Shown here: one piece after another, positions 22,827 through 34,139 of the stretch | How the letters are laid out: every line of letters starts with the position of its first letter | Numbering within the stretch: the stretch's first letter is position 1 | Translations under genes and position numbers: made by a program | DNA from: Anodontia alba | Lineage: Eukaryota > Mollusca > Bivalvia > Lucinida > Lucinidae | DNA length: 64,000 bases | NCBI GenBank assembly: GCA_964016985.1 | Contig: OZ024833.1 | Coordinates: forward strand, 64,630,687 to 64,694,686 | Direction: 5' to 3' | The notes under the pieces: generated by a model | The model's input: the letters and a program-made list of their open reading frames with translations, nothing else | Told to the model about the DNA's origin: nothing | Databases searched by the model: none

Positions 22827-23360
22827 TTTAAGAAAACAAAAGAAAGAAATTTGAAAAAAAAAATATATATATGATCAGGTGTAATAATTTAGCTTTCTAA
22901 TCATAACATTTTTGCCAAAATTGGATGAGTAGAAAAAAGGGCGAGTCCAGAGTGGGTTCGTGTGGTTCAGTTTTGACTCAAAATTCTATTTTCAGAAAAT
23001 TTGAATTTGGTAAATTTTAATACGATATTAACCCTTATAAATATTAGCGCACCTTGCTCTTTACCTTATCCTAAAATGCAACGTCCATTTTATTATCTGT
23101 GAACGTGTCTACAGTGCAGGATAAGTGGTAAACAATATAGAACCTGATCAGATGCGTTTGCTCAGGCCTATCTGTCCGAATACTTGAGAAAGTATGATAA
23201 TTTGATCAAATCGACACCCCTCCACTCTCAGAAATTTTGAACCCTATTAAATAATCCTGGGCCCGACCCTGGTAGAAAGTATGATGAAGTTTCTTGTGAA
23301 TATCAACATATATTTCACAAACTGCGATAAAGAATCTTTTTTATTGTTCTTGCATTTCAG

Positions 23361-24737
23361 ATACGAAATGGCATTGGTCGATTTGATTTCGGAGGTCGAA
23401 GTGTAACAAACGCATTAGACGCTTTTGCCAAAATCTCGAGCTGGAAATTCCCAGGTAACGGAAGCGCTTTCTTCTCCACGAAGATGGTTTATTCCGACTC
23501 CTATAAAGCCTCTCTGAACTTGAACGATATAGCTCCGTATTTGCTGGGCGCTCCGGCCGATCCGCCATTTTCACTACTGCAAATGGCGGAAGCGTTTAAA
23601 AACGGGTTGGACAACATGAACGTCAATGTTCTGAACTATGGACCAGCTGACAGCAAAGACAATTTTGTTGTTGTTAGTGACTGCTGGAAAAGTTACTTGA
23701 TTGATCCTGACACACTGTCGACCAAGGGTCCTCTCGATCCGCCGCATCCAGGTGCTTCTATCTTCGATGCCCCGCTTCCACTTAGCTCGGGACATCCGCT
23801 TCCAGAACCGGGAACCAACAACCACCTGGCCATCCTTGGAGTTGCAAGCTTGATTCCAGGAATGAGTAGCGAGTTTCGTCTAATTAGGATTACGTCGCCT
23901 GAGGACAGAGAGCTTATTGCCACAATTAAAACTGACAAATTATCTTACATGCATTCTTTTGCTGTCAGCAGTAACCATGCCATTCTGATCGCCGCGCCAT
24001 TATATATCGACCCATCAAAGATGAAAAATCTGTCTCCATTAGACGCTTTCAGCTGGAGCCCGACGGATAAAACCAAATTTCACGTGATCAACTTAAAAAC
24101 CGGCTTTGTTTCTACAATCGAAGGTGAAAATCTGTTCTATTTGCACACAATTAATGCATATGAACCAACTCCTGGAGAAATTGTCATCGATTTCGCGGTT
24201 TATAAAAATAACAGTGCCTTGCTCACGCTGAATATGACGAAACTTGCAGATGTCAACCTTAGAGCAGAGGCAGCTACTCCCATTCTTAAAAGAGCCACCC
24301 TTGACCTTGAGAAGAAAACAGCAGTTGTTACGGAATTCCAATCAAAATCCGACGCACATATCATAGAGCAGCTGGAATATCCCACCATTAACGAGAATTA
24401 TCGCTTCAAGAAACACTGTTTCATCTTTGGAATTGCGTTCAATGTTGATCATAAAGATTTCCTTAATATGGCGATCGTCAAAAAGGACGTGTGTACTGGA
24501 AATGACACATACTGGTATCTGCCGAATAAATATTACAACGAAGCTTGGTTTGAACCGCGACCGGGAGCCACCGCGGAAGATGACGGTGTTCTCATACTGC
24601 CGATTATGGACAAAATTACCCAGAAGACCAATATAACAATATTTGATGCAAAAGATTTGAAAATCATAAACAGCGCTCCACTTCCGACGAGCAATTCGTT
24701 TGGAACCCATGGAAGATTTTTCTCCAATGTCTTCTAA
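23361..24737 (+). CDS. Carotenoid oxygenase, exon 2 (catalytic domain to stop)
   Basis: The exon follows a pyrimidine-rich tract ending TTTCAG and runs 459 codons to TAA. With exon 1 the protein has 508 residues, normal for the family. The four Fe(II)-binding histidines are visible: H195 (SSGHPLPEPG), H248 (YMHSFAVSSNH), H312 (FYLHTINAYE) and H500 (FGTHGRF). E318 in NAYE is a second-shell acid. Other family landmarks are RNGIGRF (52-58) and EDDGV (456-460). Nothing is frameshifted and no key residue is missing, so activity is plausible. Whether it cleaves beta-carotene centrally, eccentrically or isomerises cannot be read from the sequence. Several bivalve BCO-like genes are linked to carotenoid tissue colour (established knowledge); this member is secretory by inference. 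Coding composition is richer in G+C than the flanks. Confidence 0.92.
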   Translation: MRNGIGRFDFGGRSVTNALDAFAKISSWKFPGNGSAFFSTKMVYSDSYKASLNLNDIAPYLLGAPADPPFSLLQMAEAFKNGLDNMNVNVLNYGPADSKDNFVVVSDCWKSYLIDPDTLSTKGPLDPPHPGASIFDAPLPLSSGHPLPEPGTNNHLAILGVASLIPGMSSEFRLIRITSPEDRELIATIKTDKLSYMHSFAVSSNHAILIAAPLYIDPSKMKNLSPLDAFSWSPTDKTKFHVINLKTGFVSTIEGENLFYLHTINAYEPTPGEIVIDFAVYKNNSALLTLNMTKLADVNLRAEAATPILKRATLDLEKKTAVVTEFQSKSDAHIIEQLEYPTINENYRFKKHCFIFGIAFNVDHKDFLNMAIVKKDVCTGNDTYWYLPNKYYNEAWFEPRPGATAEDDGVLILPIMDKITQKTNITIFDAKDLKIINSAPLPTSNSFGTHGRFFSNVF

Positions 24738-24954
24738 AACCTTGTTGTAAACTGAGTTATTTTTTCTGCTGCGCTTTGTGAAAAAAGTTTGTGCAAATTT
24801 CGGACAGCGAAAGCCTCTATTAGTCTGCACATGAGTATAGTCTGATTAGGACTTGACTCATCACTAACAATTATATTGAGTACATGTTCGATACCATATA
24901 CATTTGAACGCTTTTAGGAAAAGCTAACAAAAAGTGTAGCAGAAGATTCTTTTA

Positions 24955-25115
24955 TTATTATTATTTTTCAGAGTAAAAAAGGCTTGAAATTTCATGTGAA
25001 TCGTCAGTTACGCAGACGATTCACACATGAAATGACAAGTATCACTTTAATCTGAAAAATGCTAAAAAATAAAACGTCGTCTGCTAAAATTTTGCTTAGC
25101 TTAAGGATTAACCTT
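24955..25115. repeat. Hairpin of the GTCGTCTGC family downstream of the oxygenase
   Basis: GAAATTTCATGTGAATCGTC pairs with GACGATTCACACATGAAAT. An AATAAA at about 25068 lies within it and could act as a poly(A) signal for the oxygenase, which is speculative. Confidence 0.55.
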
Positions 25116-25129
25116 TAGCACTTTGTAGG

Positions 25130-25800
25130 CTAAATCAGCAGACCACAAATTAATACGTTACGGTAATCATTAAGGGGATGAGATCCAATCTTCGATTTTC
25201 CATCAATTGTACAAGGGAGACAAATTTTGGACTTCTGACTTGGAAAGGGTATACTATTAAAGGAAAAAATGGGAGCAAATTTTCGCTCTTGAGTAGATCC
25301 CTTTTCCTTGTCAGAAAATTCATTAATTTTAGAGTAGATATAGCAGACCCCTTTCCAGAAGGGAGGCAAACTAACTTTGTATAGTTACTTCCCTTAAAAG
25401 TGTATCTATCTCCCTTAATATGTGCTGGTTGTCATCTCTTTGGATAAAACGATGCTTTGACTGGTTGCCTCTCTGGTAGTTGAACCGTTAACCTGCTGGA
25501 CTTAATGCTTAGCACTCTGAGTAAAATTTTCAGCGGACGACAGACAGATCAGATTTTTACGCTACCAGGCAGCAGAGCCACAAAGAGGCAGACGACGTTT
25601 TAAAATATTTCTTCTTATCCCAGAGATAATTTGAATGAATCCTGTTTTCTTGGAAAAAAATAAGAAAAATGACATCAATTTGTAGTCTGCTGAATAAGCC
25701 AAGAGAGTGATAAATGTTAAGGAACAGCAGATGTGGTTTGGCATTTTTTCCTAAGGAGATATACAATTCGCATGAAATGTCAAACGCTTTTTACTGTTGA
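25130..25800. other. No gene seen; hairpin fragments
   Basis: 25190-25400 contains GACAAATTTTGGACTTCTGAC with later GGGAGCAAATTTTCGCTC repeats. 25500-25790 has GTCGTCTGC-family fragments. No frame is convincing. Confidence 0.4.
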
Positions 25801-25822
25801 TTTTGTACACTTCATATTTTAA

Positions 25823-26018
25823 ACCCTTAAAGTGCTAATCACAACCACAGCAGACGACACTTTTTTTTCAGAGAAAAGAGGATTTGACGTTTCCGTTGAA
25901 TTGTCTGCTAGGCAGACGACTCACATGGGATGTAAAGTTTTATATTCTCTGAAAAAATAAAATAACAATACCAATTCTAGAATGTCATCTGCTGCAAATT
26001 CGCTTAGCACTTTAAGGG
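25823..26018. mobile_element. piggyBac-like MITE with TTAA target duplication
   Basis: TTAA at 25819-25822 and 26019-26022 flank perfect 16-bp inverted ends ACCCTTAAAGTGCTAA / TTAGCACTTTAAGGGT. The interior contains a GTCTGCTAGGCAGAC palindrome and TTCTCTGAAAAAATAA blocks. Confidence 0.82.
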
Positions 26019-26199
26019 TTAAATTAACCTTCATATTGTTAAATAAATACTAGCTTTAGCAGCTGACTCCTTTGAAATGTTTTACATTGTTTCCTTGAAA
26101 ACAAGACTTGGGATTTCAATCGCTCTCAAGAGATAACAGTCTTCTATGAAAAGAGTTCGAATGCGTTCTGGACGAGTGAAACACTTTCTGTCTGGTGAT

Positions 26200-27900
26200 T
26201 GGTTCACGCCTTTAGGAAGCTACGAAGCAGCTACAGAAAGAGTCGGAGCCGTGACGCACTGTTACGTAGATGTTGCGGAAACGCCCTGAGGGGTTGCGGA
26301 AAACTACGAAACTATTACGGAATGTTACGAAATTGTTTTTGTAATGGTATTTGCCGGTCGCAGTGGAAAACAGCATAACAAAATTTGCTTTGAGCTGCAA
26401 TATATAACTTTATCGTACAATATCTAACTTATATCCCAGCTAACAAAAAATACTCCAGAAACGTTTTGTTTTGGTTATGGAAACGTGCTGGAGTTAGGGT
26501 TTTTTTAAGGGTTTTGTATTACATCTCTCAAGGATTTCTAAACGTTTTGGTAAAACGTTTCCATGAGCTTTCCTGCAACTTTATGATACTTTCAACTGCT
26601 CCCTATAACTATACTACAATGTTCCTAGAACTTTACTGTAACATTCCACAACGCTCATAGAACCAAACTGCAACCTTTACTTTTATCTTAATGGGGACAT
26701 TGAAACTGTCCTTTTACCGAACTCCAACAATCCAGTAACTTTTTTTCTAAAGATATGTGACCTGCCCTTCATCATAGTGTGGGCTATATTTTCTAGTCCT
26801 TTTGGATCATTGACTCCACTGAGCTTGAAAATATTTGAAGGTCACTGATGGGCCTACCTGGCCGAAACTAGTTGGTCTAACCTAGAAAAATACGAACACT
26901 CTACGGGTTTTCAGTTCTGTGTTGTTATACTTGCTTCCAAAGGATTATCCTTTTTACAGAACATCTACATGTAACTTCACCACAGCTGGTGTTAATTGAA
27001 TGTGTGGCGGCCGAAGAACGTCTCCCTGCCTTTCATTATACTGTGGGTTATTTTCTAGTCCGTAGACATAATCGATTCCACTGCAGAAGTTTGAAAATAT
27101 TTGAGGGTCATTGATGAGGCAAATCGGGCCGTAAGCATAGTTTTCTGCAACCTTGCCCAGGAGGATGTTTCAATGACTTGCAGATACCCCTTCTGCTAGC
27201 AGGAAGCAACTGAAGTAATTTTATTTTATCTTTAAAACTGAATAATATTAGCTTGTCCAAGTTGCAGACAAAAACACACTGTTAAGGCCTATTAATTACA
27301 ACATTAGACTTAAGAATTCAGTGCCACCTTCAGTCCTGAATTTGAATGGTTATATTTATTACAGACTTTTTTTCAAACACTGATTCTTGAAATTATGATG
27401 TAATTATCCATCCATAAAAAAGACCTTATGTATGAAATTTATTTTCTTTTTCAAGACATGAAAACAATAACAAAAAGTAAAACAACCACTTCCTGTATTT
27501 TTTTTGCTAAAATAACCATAGACTGTCAGGTAAACAGTGGGGCAGACAAGCCAAAGCAAGTGAAAATCCATAGTTGCACATTTGGGTTTTATTCTCTACA
27601 CTGTCTGCTTAGGTCTATTTTTCCTAATAGCTTGACACGTTATGACACTATTATTTTGCCAGACTGATTATCCCTTATTTTACTGCATAACTGTCCAGTA
27701 TAACTAAATCAGTTTCAAGTCTCTCACACAGTCCTTTTTGTTGAGCATCTCTTGCGTTCCTTGAGGACTTTGGATGTACAGTTGTGCCTGATAGTCAACT
27801 GACATTAAAAAGTTTAACCAGGACATTTACTTTAGACTTAGTAACTCATTTACTGTGTAGCACATCTAGTGGAAGCACATAATCATTAAATGAACACTTT
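26200..27900. other. No gene seen; local repeats
   Basis: 26756-26850 and 27025-27125 share TAGTCC...GATTCCACT...TTTGAAAATATTTGA(G/A)GGTCA. 26400-26680 is ACGTTT-rich low-complexity sequence. Nothing coding was recognised. Confidence 0.4.
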
Positions 27901-27918
27901 TTATCTACAGACTCATCC

Positions 27919-28616
27919 TTTCAATTTCGGTAACCCTCTGTTGAATGCTCTGGTGATGTTGAAGTCCTTTCTGTTGTCTGTGTCCTCAGTTGATATGGTG
28001 ATCAGGTTCCCTAAGTTCTAGAGTAAGTTTATTCTGTTTCTTATTGCTGTCTTGATGAGGTTTTGCCTTGAGAAGCCACGTTCATAGTCAACAGTAGAGA
28101 CAGGACTGATCAACAGTTTCTGACTATCCTGTATTGTGTGTGGGCCAAACTGGAAGAGTGTCAGTCCCGGTGTCAGTCCATCATCAGCAGCAGTTGGCGA
28201 GGAAGGGGACTGAGACAGGAACTTCTTCAATGTGGTTCCAGACTTTGAAGTCTTAAGCTCTCTGATGGTACCAATGGTGGCCTCTAGCAACAGATTCACA
28301 CCAGTAAAGTCAGTGTCATTTTTCTGGTACATTTTGCTGAGAATGTACAGACGCTACATCAATTTTGCTGAGTAACTGTACAAAACTTGTAGCATGTGAT
28401 TGACTTGTGGAGACCGAGGGTTTTTCCTGAAGGCTCCATTAAGAAGAGAGAAACCAAAATTCTGAGAAGAACTTCCCTGTGTTGTTTAACTGAACCCCCA
28501 GTTCCCTACATATAAATTTATTGAAAGGTGATAACAAACGCACCATGTCATGATATGATTCATATATTTTCATGATGTAGCTCAGTTCTAATGCTGTTGT
28601 CTTGACTTCTCGCTTT

Positions 28617-28640
<24 letters not shown>
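27919..28640 (-). pseudogene. hAT-type transposase relic, C-terminal part
   Basis: The minus-strand frame at 28332-28018 ends LISPVSTVDYERGFSRQNLI then KTAIRNRINLL. After one stop it continues NLITISTEDTD and FNITRAFN. P-x-S-x-x-x-ERGFSxxNxIKTxxRNR is the C-terminal dimerisation region of hAT transposases of the ZNF862/KIAA1586-like type. Upstream (28335-28640) conceptual pieces such as LSPFNKFICRELGVQLNN fit the same protein but contain stops. The matching middle part lies at 31715-31975, so the gene was split by the tandem array between. Not functional. Confidence 0.65.

Positions 28641-28658
<18 letters not shown>
28619..28658. repeat. Poly(T) tract
   Basis: About 38 consecutive T residues at the break in the hAT relic. 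Confidence 0.95.
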
Positions 28659-28659
<1 letters not shown>

Positions 28660-28810
28660 TGAGTGTCATAGTCGCGTTGCTATTGCATTCTTTTCTCTGC
28701 TTGATGAGAAAGTCACAGAGATTTAGTTTTTAGCTTACCTGAGCCGAAGGCTCTGGATGAACTGTTTTGTTCATTCCCCGTCCGTCTTCGTCCATCCGTC
28801 CGTCATTCTC

Positions 28811-28988
28811 ACAAATGGACAGTTATGTGGCTACCATCACTATTTTAGCATACTCATGTGGCTAAAAAATAGCCATCTAACAGAACAAAAAGCCACATAA
28901 AAGAGTGATTTTATGTGGCTGACGGAATAAATCCCATTAAAATACATTGAAACTGTCCATAATTCTTAGCCACCTAACCACCCATTTG
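28811..28988. repeat. Fold-back element, TATGTGGCT arms
   Basis: CACAAATGGACAGTTATGTGG and mirrored AGCCACCTAACCACCCATTTGTG, with several internal TATGTGGCT/AGCCACATA pairs. Confidence 0.55.
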
Positions 28989-29189
28989 TGGGTGCGGTGT
29001 CCGTCCGTCTGTCCGTTCACACCTTAGAACTTCTCCTCTGAAACCCCTGAGCCAAATTTCTTCAAATTTCACGTGGAGCCTTGTGCTAAAGGGGGATTGA
29101 AAATATGTACAAATGGTCATGGTCCGTAAATCAAGATGGCCGCCATGCCCATATATAACTCCCATACACTTAAAATGGGGAAAAACTTT

Positions 29190-30780
29190 AAAAAATCTTC
29201 TTCTCAGAAACCATGAGGCGCATGGCTTATATATTTGGTATGCACAAATGTTTAGTGGTCCCCCATAAAAATCCTGCCAATCAAGCCTCTGGGGCCCAAA
29301 CTGCCCATGCCCCGGGGTCATTAGCTCCCATAGACTTAATACGGAAAAACTTAAAATCTTCTTCTCTGAAACCATGAGGCCCACAGCTTATATATTGAGT
29401 ATGTAGCAATGTCTAGTGATCTCCAACATAAATCCTGCCAAACAAACCACTTGGATCTAAACTGGCCATGCCCCAGAGGGTCATATATTTATATAGAGCT
29501 ATATAGCTAAAGAACCTTCAAAATCTTCTCTGAAACCATGAGGCCAAGAGCTTACAGCTTAAATATGTAGCGATATTTAGTGGTCTCCTACATAAATCCT
29601 GCCAATCAAGCCCCTGGGATCCAAACTGGCCACGCCCCAGGGGGTCATTCGCTCCCATAGACTTATAACGGGGAAAAAATCTTCTTCTCTGAAGCCATGA
29701 GGCCCATAGCTTATGTATTTAGTATGTAGCAATTTTTAAGTGGTCCCCTTCATAAATCCTGCCAATCAACCCCTGGGGTCCAAACTTATCACGCCCCGGG
29801 GGTCATTATCTCTCATAAACTTATAATGCGAAAAAGTAAAAAATCTTCTTCTCTGAAACCATGAGGCCCACAACGTATATATTTAGTAGGTAGCAATGTT
29901 TAGTGGTTCCCAACATAAATCCTGCCAATCATGCCCCTGGGATCCAAACTGGTCACGCCCCTTGGGTCATTAGCTCCCATAGACTTATAATGGGGGAAAA
30001 ACAACAAAAAAATCTTATTCTCTAAAACCATGAGGCCCACAGCAATGTAGTGGTCCCCTACATAAATGCTGCAAATCAAGCCCCTGGGCTCCAAACTGGC
30101 CACACCTCAGGGGGTAGGAGGTGGGGTCATATGTTTATAAAGAGCTATAAAGCTAAAGAAATTTTAAAAATCTTCTTCTTTGAAACCATGAGGCCGAGAG
30201 CTAACAGATTAAGTATGTAGCGATTTTTAGTGGCCATATATAAATCCTGCCAATCAAGCCCCTGGGGTCCAAACTGGCCATGCCCTGGGTCTCATTAGCG
30301 CCCATAGACTTATAATGTGAAAGATTTAAGATATCTTCTTCTCTGAAACCAAATGGCCCACAGCTTATATATTTAGTCTGTAGCAATGTTGAGTGGTCCC
30401 ATACATAAATCCTGCCAATCGAGCCCCTGGGGTCCAAACTGGCCAGGTCCCTGGGGTCATTAGTTCCCATAGACTTATAATGGAAAAAATATAAAAAAAA
30501 ATCTTCTTCTCTGAAACCATGAGGCCTACAGCTTATATAAAACATAAAAAAAGATCTTTTTCTCTGAAATCATGTGACCCACAGATATATTTTATTTTAG
30601 TATGTAGCAATGTTTAGTGGTCTCCTACATAAATCCTACCAACCATGTCCCTGAAGCTCAAATTGGCCATGCCCTTGGGGTCATTTATTAATACAGAGCT
30701 GTATAGCTAAAACTTAAAGAAAAAAAAAGAAGGAAAAATTCTCTGAAACCAATGGGCCCTAAGCAGGTGCCATCATCATG
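29190..30780. repeat. ~163-bp tandem array
   Basis: GAAACCATGAGGCCCACAGC recurs at about 29207, 29368, 29532, 29691, 29855, 30024, 30182, 30345, 30513, 30566 and 30745 (spacing mostly 158-169). Each unit also has AATCCTGCCAATCAAGCCCC and CATTAGCTCCCATAGACTTA. The ends (28960-29190 and 30780-31300) are sequences commonly joined to this array. Predicted minus-strand frames are by-products. Confidence 0.92.
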
Positions 30781-31714
30781 AATCTAGCTCAAAATATTTG
30801 TCTTGATGGTTTCTAAGTGAAGTTTGGACCTCGGTCATTTATGACCTATACTTCACGGTCCAGTGACTTAAGATCTTTCCATTTAGGTCAGTTTCTCAAT
30901 AACTGTTGGTCCTACAGCAGTGATACTTGACACTTGCAGACATTTTTAGCAGGGCCTCTTGAATGCAGTCATCTATATTTGACCTTGATCTATATTACAC
31001 GGTCCACTGACTTTATGATTTTGCACTTTGGTCAGTATCTCAATAATTATTGGTATTACAGCCAGTGATACTTAACACATGCATACATCTTAGCATGGTC
31101 TCTTGAGTGCTGTTATTCATATTTGACCTTGATCTATATTTTATGGTCCATTAGGCATGCTACATTACCTTACGTGATAATATAATCATCATGCATCTTG
31201 GTCAGAATGTTTGTCTTGATCATTTATGTGGCGGTGTCTCTAAGTGCTGTGATACGCAGGTGAGCGTTACAGGGTCATCATGGCCCTCTTGTTTAACCGT
31301 CTCCACCACCGGCTTTCCAGAAAAGGGATCGTATACCACGCTGAGCCATCTTTGGATACAGCAGTGATAATGAAAACCACAGCCGGTGACAAGTACTGGT
31401 GATAACATCCAGTGTGACTACCTTGGGGTATCACGGTCATACGGCACACCGGGAGTTCCGCCCCTGAACGAAATCGGCAAAGAACCAGTCTTGAAACATG
31501 CATGTTAACATCTGGTTGCAGTAGAAAAAGATTGTTGATCATGTGTTCAACGATAAATGTCCAAATTTGTGCATATTGCTGGCTAAAAATGCACTCGCCC
31601 TTCAAGGCGAGCTCAGTGCTAGTTCTACTCGCCCAAGTTCGTATTTTACTAGCACACGCGAGCGGGCGAGTGGAATTTTACGATGTAAAAACCTAATTGC
31701 CAGGAAAGAAATCA

Positions 31715-31975
31715 CACTGGTTCAACTCTTAATGTAGTCTTAACTTCTAGTAAATATCTGACAGAAATAATCAAATTTTGACTAACTGACACATCTGTAC
31801 TTTTATCAAACAGCAAACTAAACCTATCACTGTTTTTAAAACTGTTTAACAAGTCTTCTTGGATAGTGTCTGCTGCAGCTTGTTGAAACTGTGTGAAACT
31901 GCTATGATGCAGTAGTCAGTGGTTCACGAGTTCTGTTCAACCACAAGGTCTTGAAGATGATGAGAAAAAAAAATA
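31715..31975 (-). pseudogene. hAT-type transposase relic, middle part
   Basis: The minus-strand reading contains IQEDLLNSFKNSDRFSLLFD followed by KSTDVSVSQNLIISVRYL. F-S-x-x-x-D-x-STDVS is the segment with the first catalytic aspartate in KIAA1586/ZNF862-type hAT proteins. Order and strand agree with the C-terminal piece at 27919-28640. The right end is lost near 31975. Confidence 0.6.
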
Positions 31976-32005
31976 GCACTTAACACTACATAGCTCCACA
32001 TCAGA

Positions 32006-32180
32006 GACGGTATCCACATAATATTTTTCTCATGTCTCCTTAAAAACATATGTTGTGGATACTCTTTAGAAAGGTATCAGCGATGCATTTCTAATGAGTA
32101 GCAACAATATATGTTTTTATGGAGAAATAAGAAAAATAACAGTGCTTTTCGGTTGTGAAAATTGCCTTATCTGGAGTTAT
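32006..32180 (+). mobile_element. Palindromic MITE (family B), diverged
   Basis: GGTATCCACATAATATTTTTC at the left, ACATATGTTGTGGATACTC centre-left, and TTGCCTTATCT at the right. The centre is decayed. Confidence 0.6.
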
Positions 32181-32374
32181 GTTTGTTTTACTAGTATTCG
32201 GGCTTTACGTCTCTTTCAAAAATCTTTCAGTCATATTGCTACAGTGTCTGGATGTGGCTTGGAGCCCAATGCTCACTTTTTAGAGTGCTGTCTCACTGAA
32301 ATATCACGCCCCAGACACTTGACATGATACAAAACACGTCCAGGCCGGACTTGTCGACCATATCAGGCACGTCA

Positions 32375-33640
32375 ACTGCTTTTGAAACCCTATGGCGAAA
32401 TTGGGACAGACTCCAAGTACATACCTCTGTGTTGTACCGAAGATGGTCACATGAAGATACAGATATTCTGCAGCTCGTGGTCCCAAAGCTCAAATGCTAA
32501 GAGGTTATAACCATGCACCACAGTATTTCGTCTGTTGATCATCTTGATGCTAAGCGGATTATGGAACGCATTTAAACAGCCTTCTACTGGCCTGCCATGA
32601 AACTAGACGTTACAGAATTCTGTCAAACTTGTGATGCATGTGCTTCCAGAAAACCTTCCCCCAAGCAGAATAAAGCCCCTATGGGTCATATTCTTTGTGG
32701 CGCCCCTGTGGAGAAGTATGTGTCGACATGCTTGGTCCTTTACCCTTAACTCATCTAAATATTAAGTACATACTTGTTATATCGGACGTGTTCACCAAGT
32801 GGACAGAAGCAATTCCCTTACCTGATCAGGAAGCCCTTACCGTTACAAAAGCCTTTGTGAACACTTTTGTCAGCCGCTTCGATACTCCTTTACAAGTCCA
32901 TTCAGACCAAGGCCGAACATTTGAAGCTAAACCCTTCCAAGATATGTGCACTTACCTTCGAATTGAGAAGACCAGGACAACTAGTCTTAGACACCGAGCC
33001 AACGGATCTGTAGAGCATTTCGACAAAACCTTGATTAACATACTGTCCATGTACTGCCAAAAACAGCAAAATCAGTGGGCCGTATATTGACGTTATGATG
33101 ACCTATCGAGCAGCTGTAAATTCCAGCAAAGGGAAGTCTCCAAAAATGATGACATTTGGCAGAGAGGTGGTGCTCCCTTTGCAAGCCATAATGGGCAAGC
33201 CGGTACCAGAAGAAAACGAGTCTTTTGAAGTTGAAGACTATGTTTCTAAACTCTAAACCAGCATGATAAAGATTCATGATGTTGCAAGAACCAATCTCAG
33301 TAAAGCAGCATAATACCAGAAAAGGTATTATGACACACATATCAGGTAGGCACAGCATAGGCACTTTGAAACTGGTTAACTGGTGTGGCTCCATGAACCT
33401 ACCCGCAAAGTTGGTGTTTGCCAGAAACTGATGAATAAGTACATTGTAGAAGGTCCTTACCTTATCACCAGGAAGATTGATGATTTGATTTATTTGGTTA
33501 AGAAGAATCCGAGTCAGCCTGTCAAAGCTTACCAGAGCTTACCTTTTACTGTACCATGGGAAGAACATACCAAAATGGGTTGTGAATATAATGAAGATGA
33601 AGACAAAACCAGCGTGAAGTGGGAAGACTGGACCTGGGGG
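32375..33640 (+). pseudogene. Ty3/gypsy integrase relic
   Basis: The first frame reads LWRNWDRLQVHTSVLYRRW and LQLVVPK, then a zinc-binding HHCC region (MHHSISSVDHL ... CQTCDACA), with two stops. After a frameshift near 32700 the core follows: VCVDMLGPLP (first catalytic Asp), IHSDQGR-like VHSDQGRTFE (second Asp) and SVEHFDKTL (Glu). It shifts again near 33090 to TFGREVVLPLQAI, and the tail at 33383 has VWLHEPTRKVGVCQKL and GPYLITRKIDDLIYLV. Several stops and frameshifts rule out function. No reverse transcriptase was found upstream. Confidence 0.85.
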
Positions 33641-33689
33641 CTAGACTGGATAAAAGATTTTAATCTTTATTTTCACAGCGATGGAGGAT

Positions 33690-33935
33690 CCACGTCGTTT
33701 GTTTTCCGGGATCTTGAACTGAGCACTCAAGATGCCTTTCTGATGCAATATTCCAGAGAAGCGGGCGGAGTGTTATCACTTTTCTTTTGTTCCCAAAGAC
33801 GGAAACAGGAGAGCAGTTAGAGGACTGGATCCGGCGGCTATACTGGATAACTAGATGTTTCGAGTAAGAGTACTCACCCTTTGATGTATTATTCCAGAGA
33901 AGTGGGCAGAGAGTTATCACTTCCCTACGGATTCA
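33690..33935 (+). repeat. Possible LTR remnant downstream of the integrase
   Basis: TATTCCAGAGAAG(C/T)GGGC...TTATCACTT occurs twice (33750 and 33890). TGTTATCACTT could be an LTR start, but no partner LTR exists in the window. Confidence 0.35.
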
Positions 33936-34139
33936 GAAGACAACAATAACATAACGCCAGATATTTTTCCTGTGATAAGTTTCATTTTCATGTAAATACA
34001 TTGTAAAATGACATGGTACTGAAACGCGCAATAAGGTTACTGAAATCGGAGCCCCTCTTACCTAACGTGGTTGAATCCTGGTAGGCTGGGATCCTGTCGT
34101 TTTTCATCTATTCACGATGTCTAAACAAGTCGTCAATAA

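Larger units (their letters stand above)
18857..23360 (+). other. Oxygenase intron 1
   Basis: 4,504 bp. The first 1.28 kb matches intron 1 of the second gene. It holds the TTAA element, a family A MITE, two hairpin elements (21158-21347 and 21702-21872), the Tigger-like MITE and a TTA microsatellite. No additional exon is needed, because exons 1 and 2 join in phase across a conserved motif. Confidence 0.8.

Noticed and set aside
24342..24830. 162-codon minus-strand frame opposite the oxygenase exon
   Set aside because: It is the shadow of a strongly supported coding exon on the other strand.
28974..30545. Several minus-strand frames with repeated GLMV and SLDPRG(L/M)I motifs, looking like a repetitive protein
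   Set aside because: They follow the ~163-bp DNA tandem array, change frame with unit length, and have no start, splice sites or codon bias.
33769..33930. A complete gypsy LTR pair
   Set aside because: Only a short internal repeat is seen and there is no matching upstream LTR.
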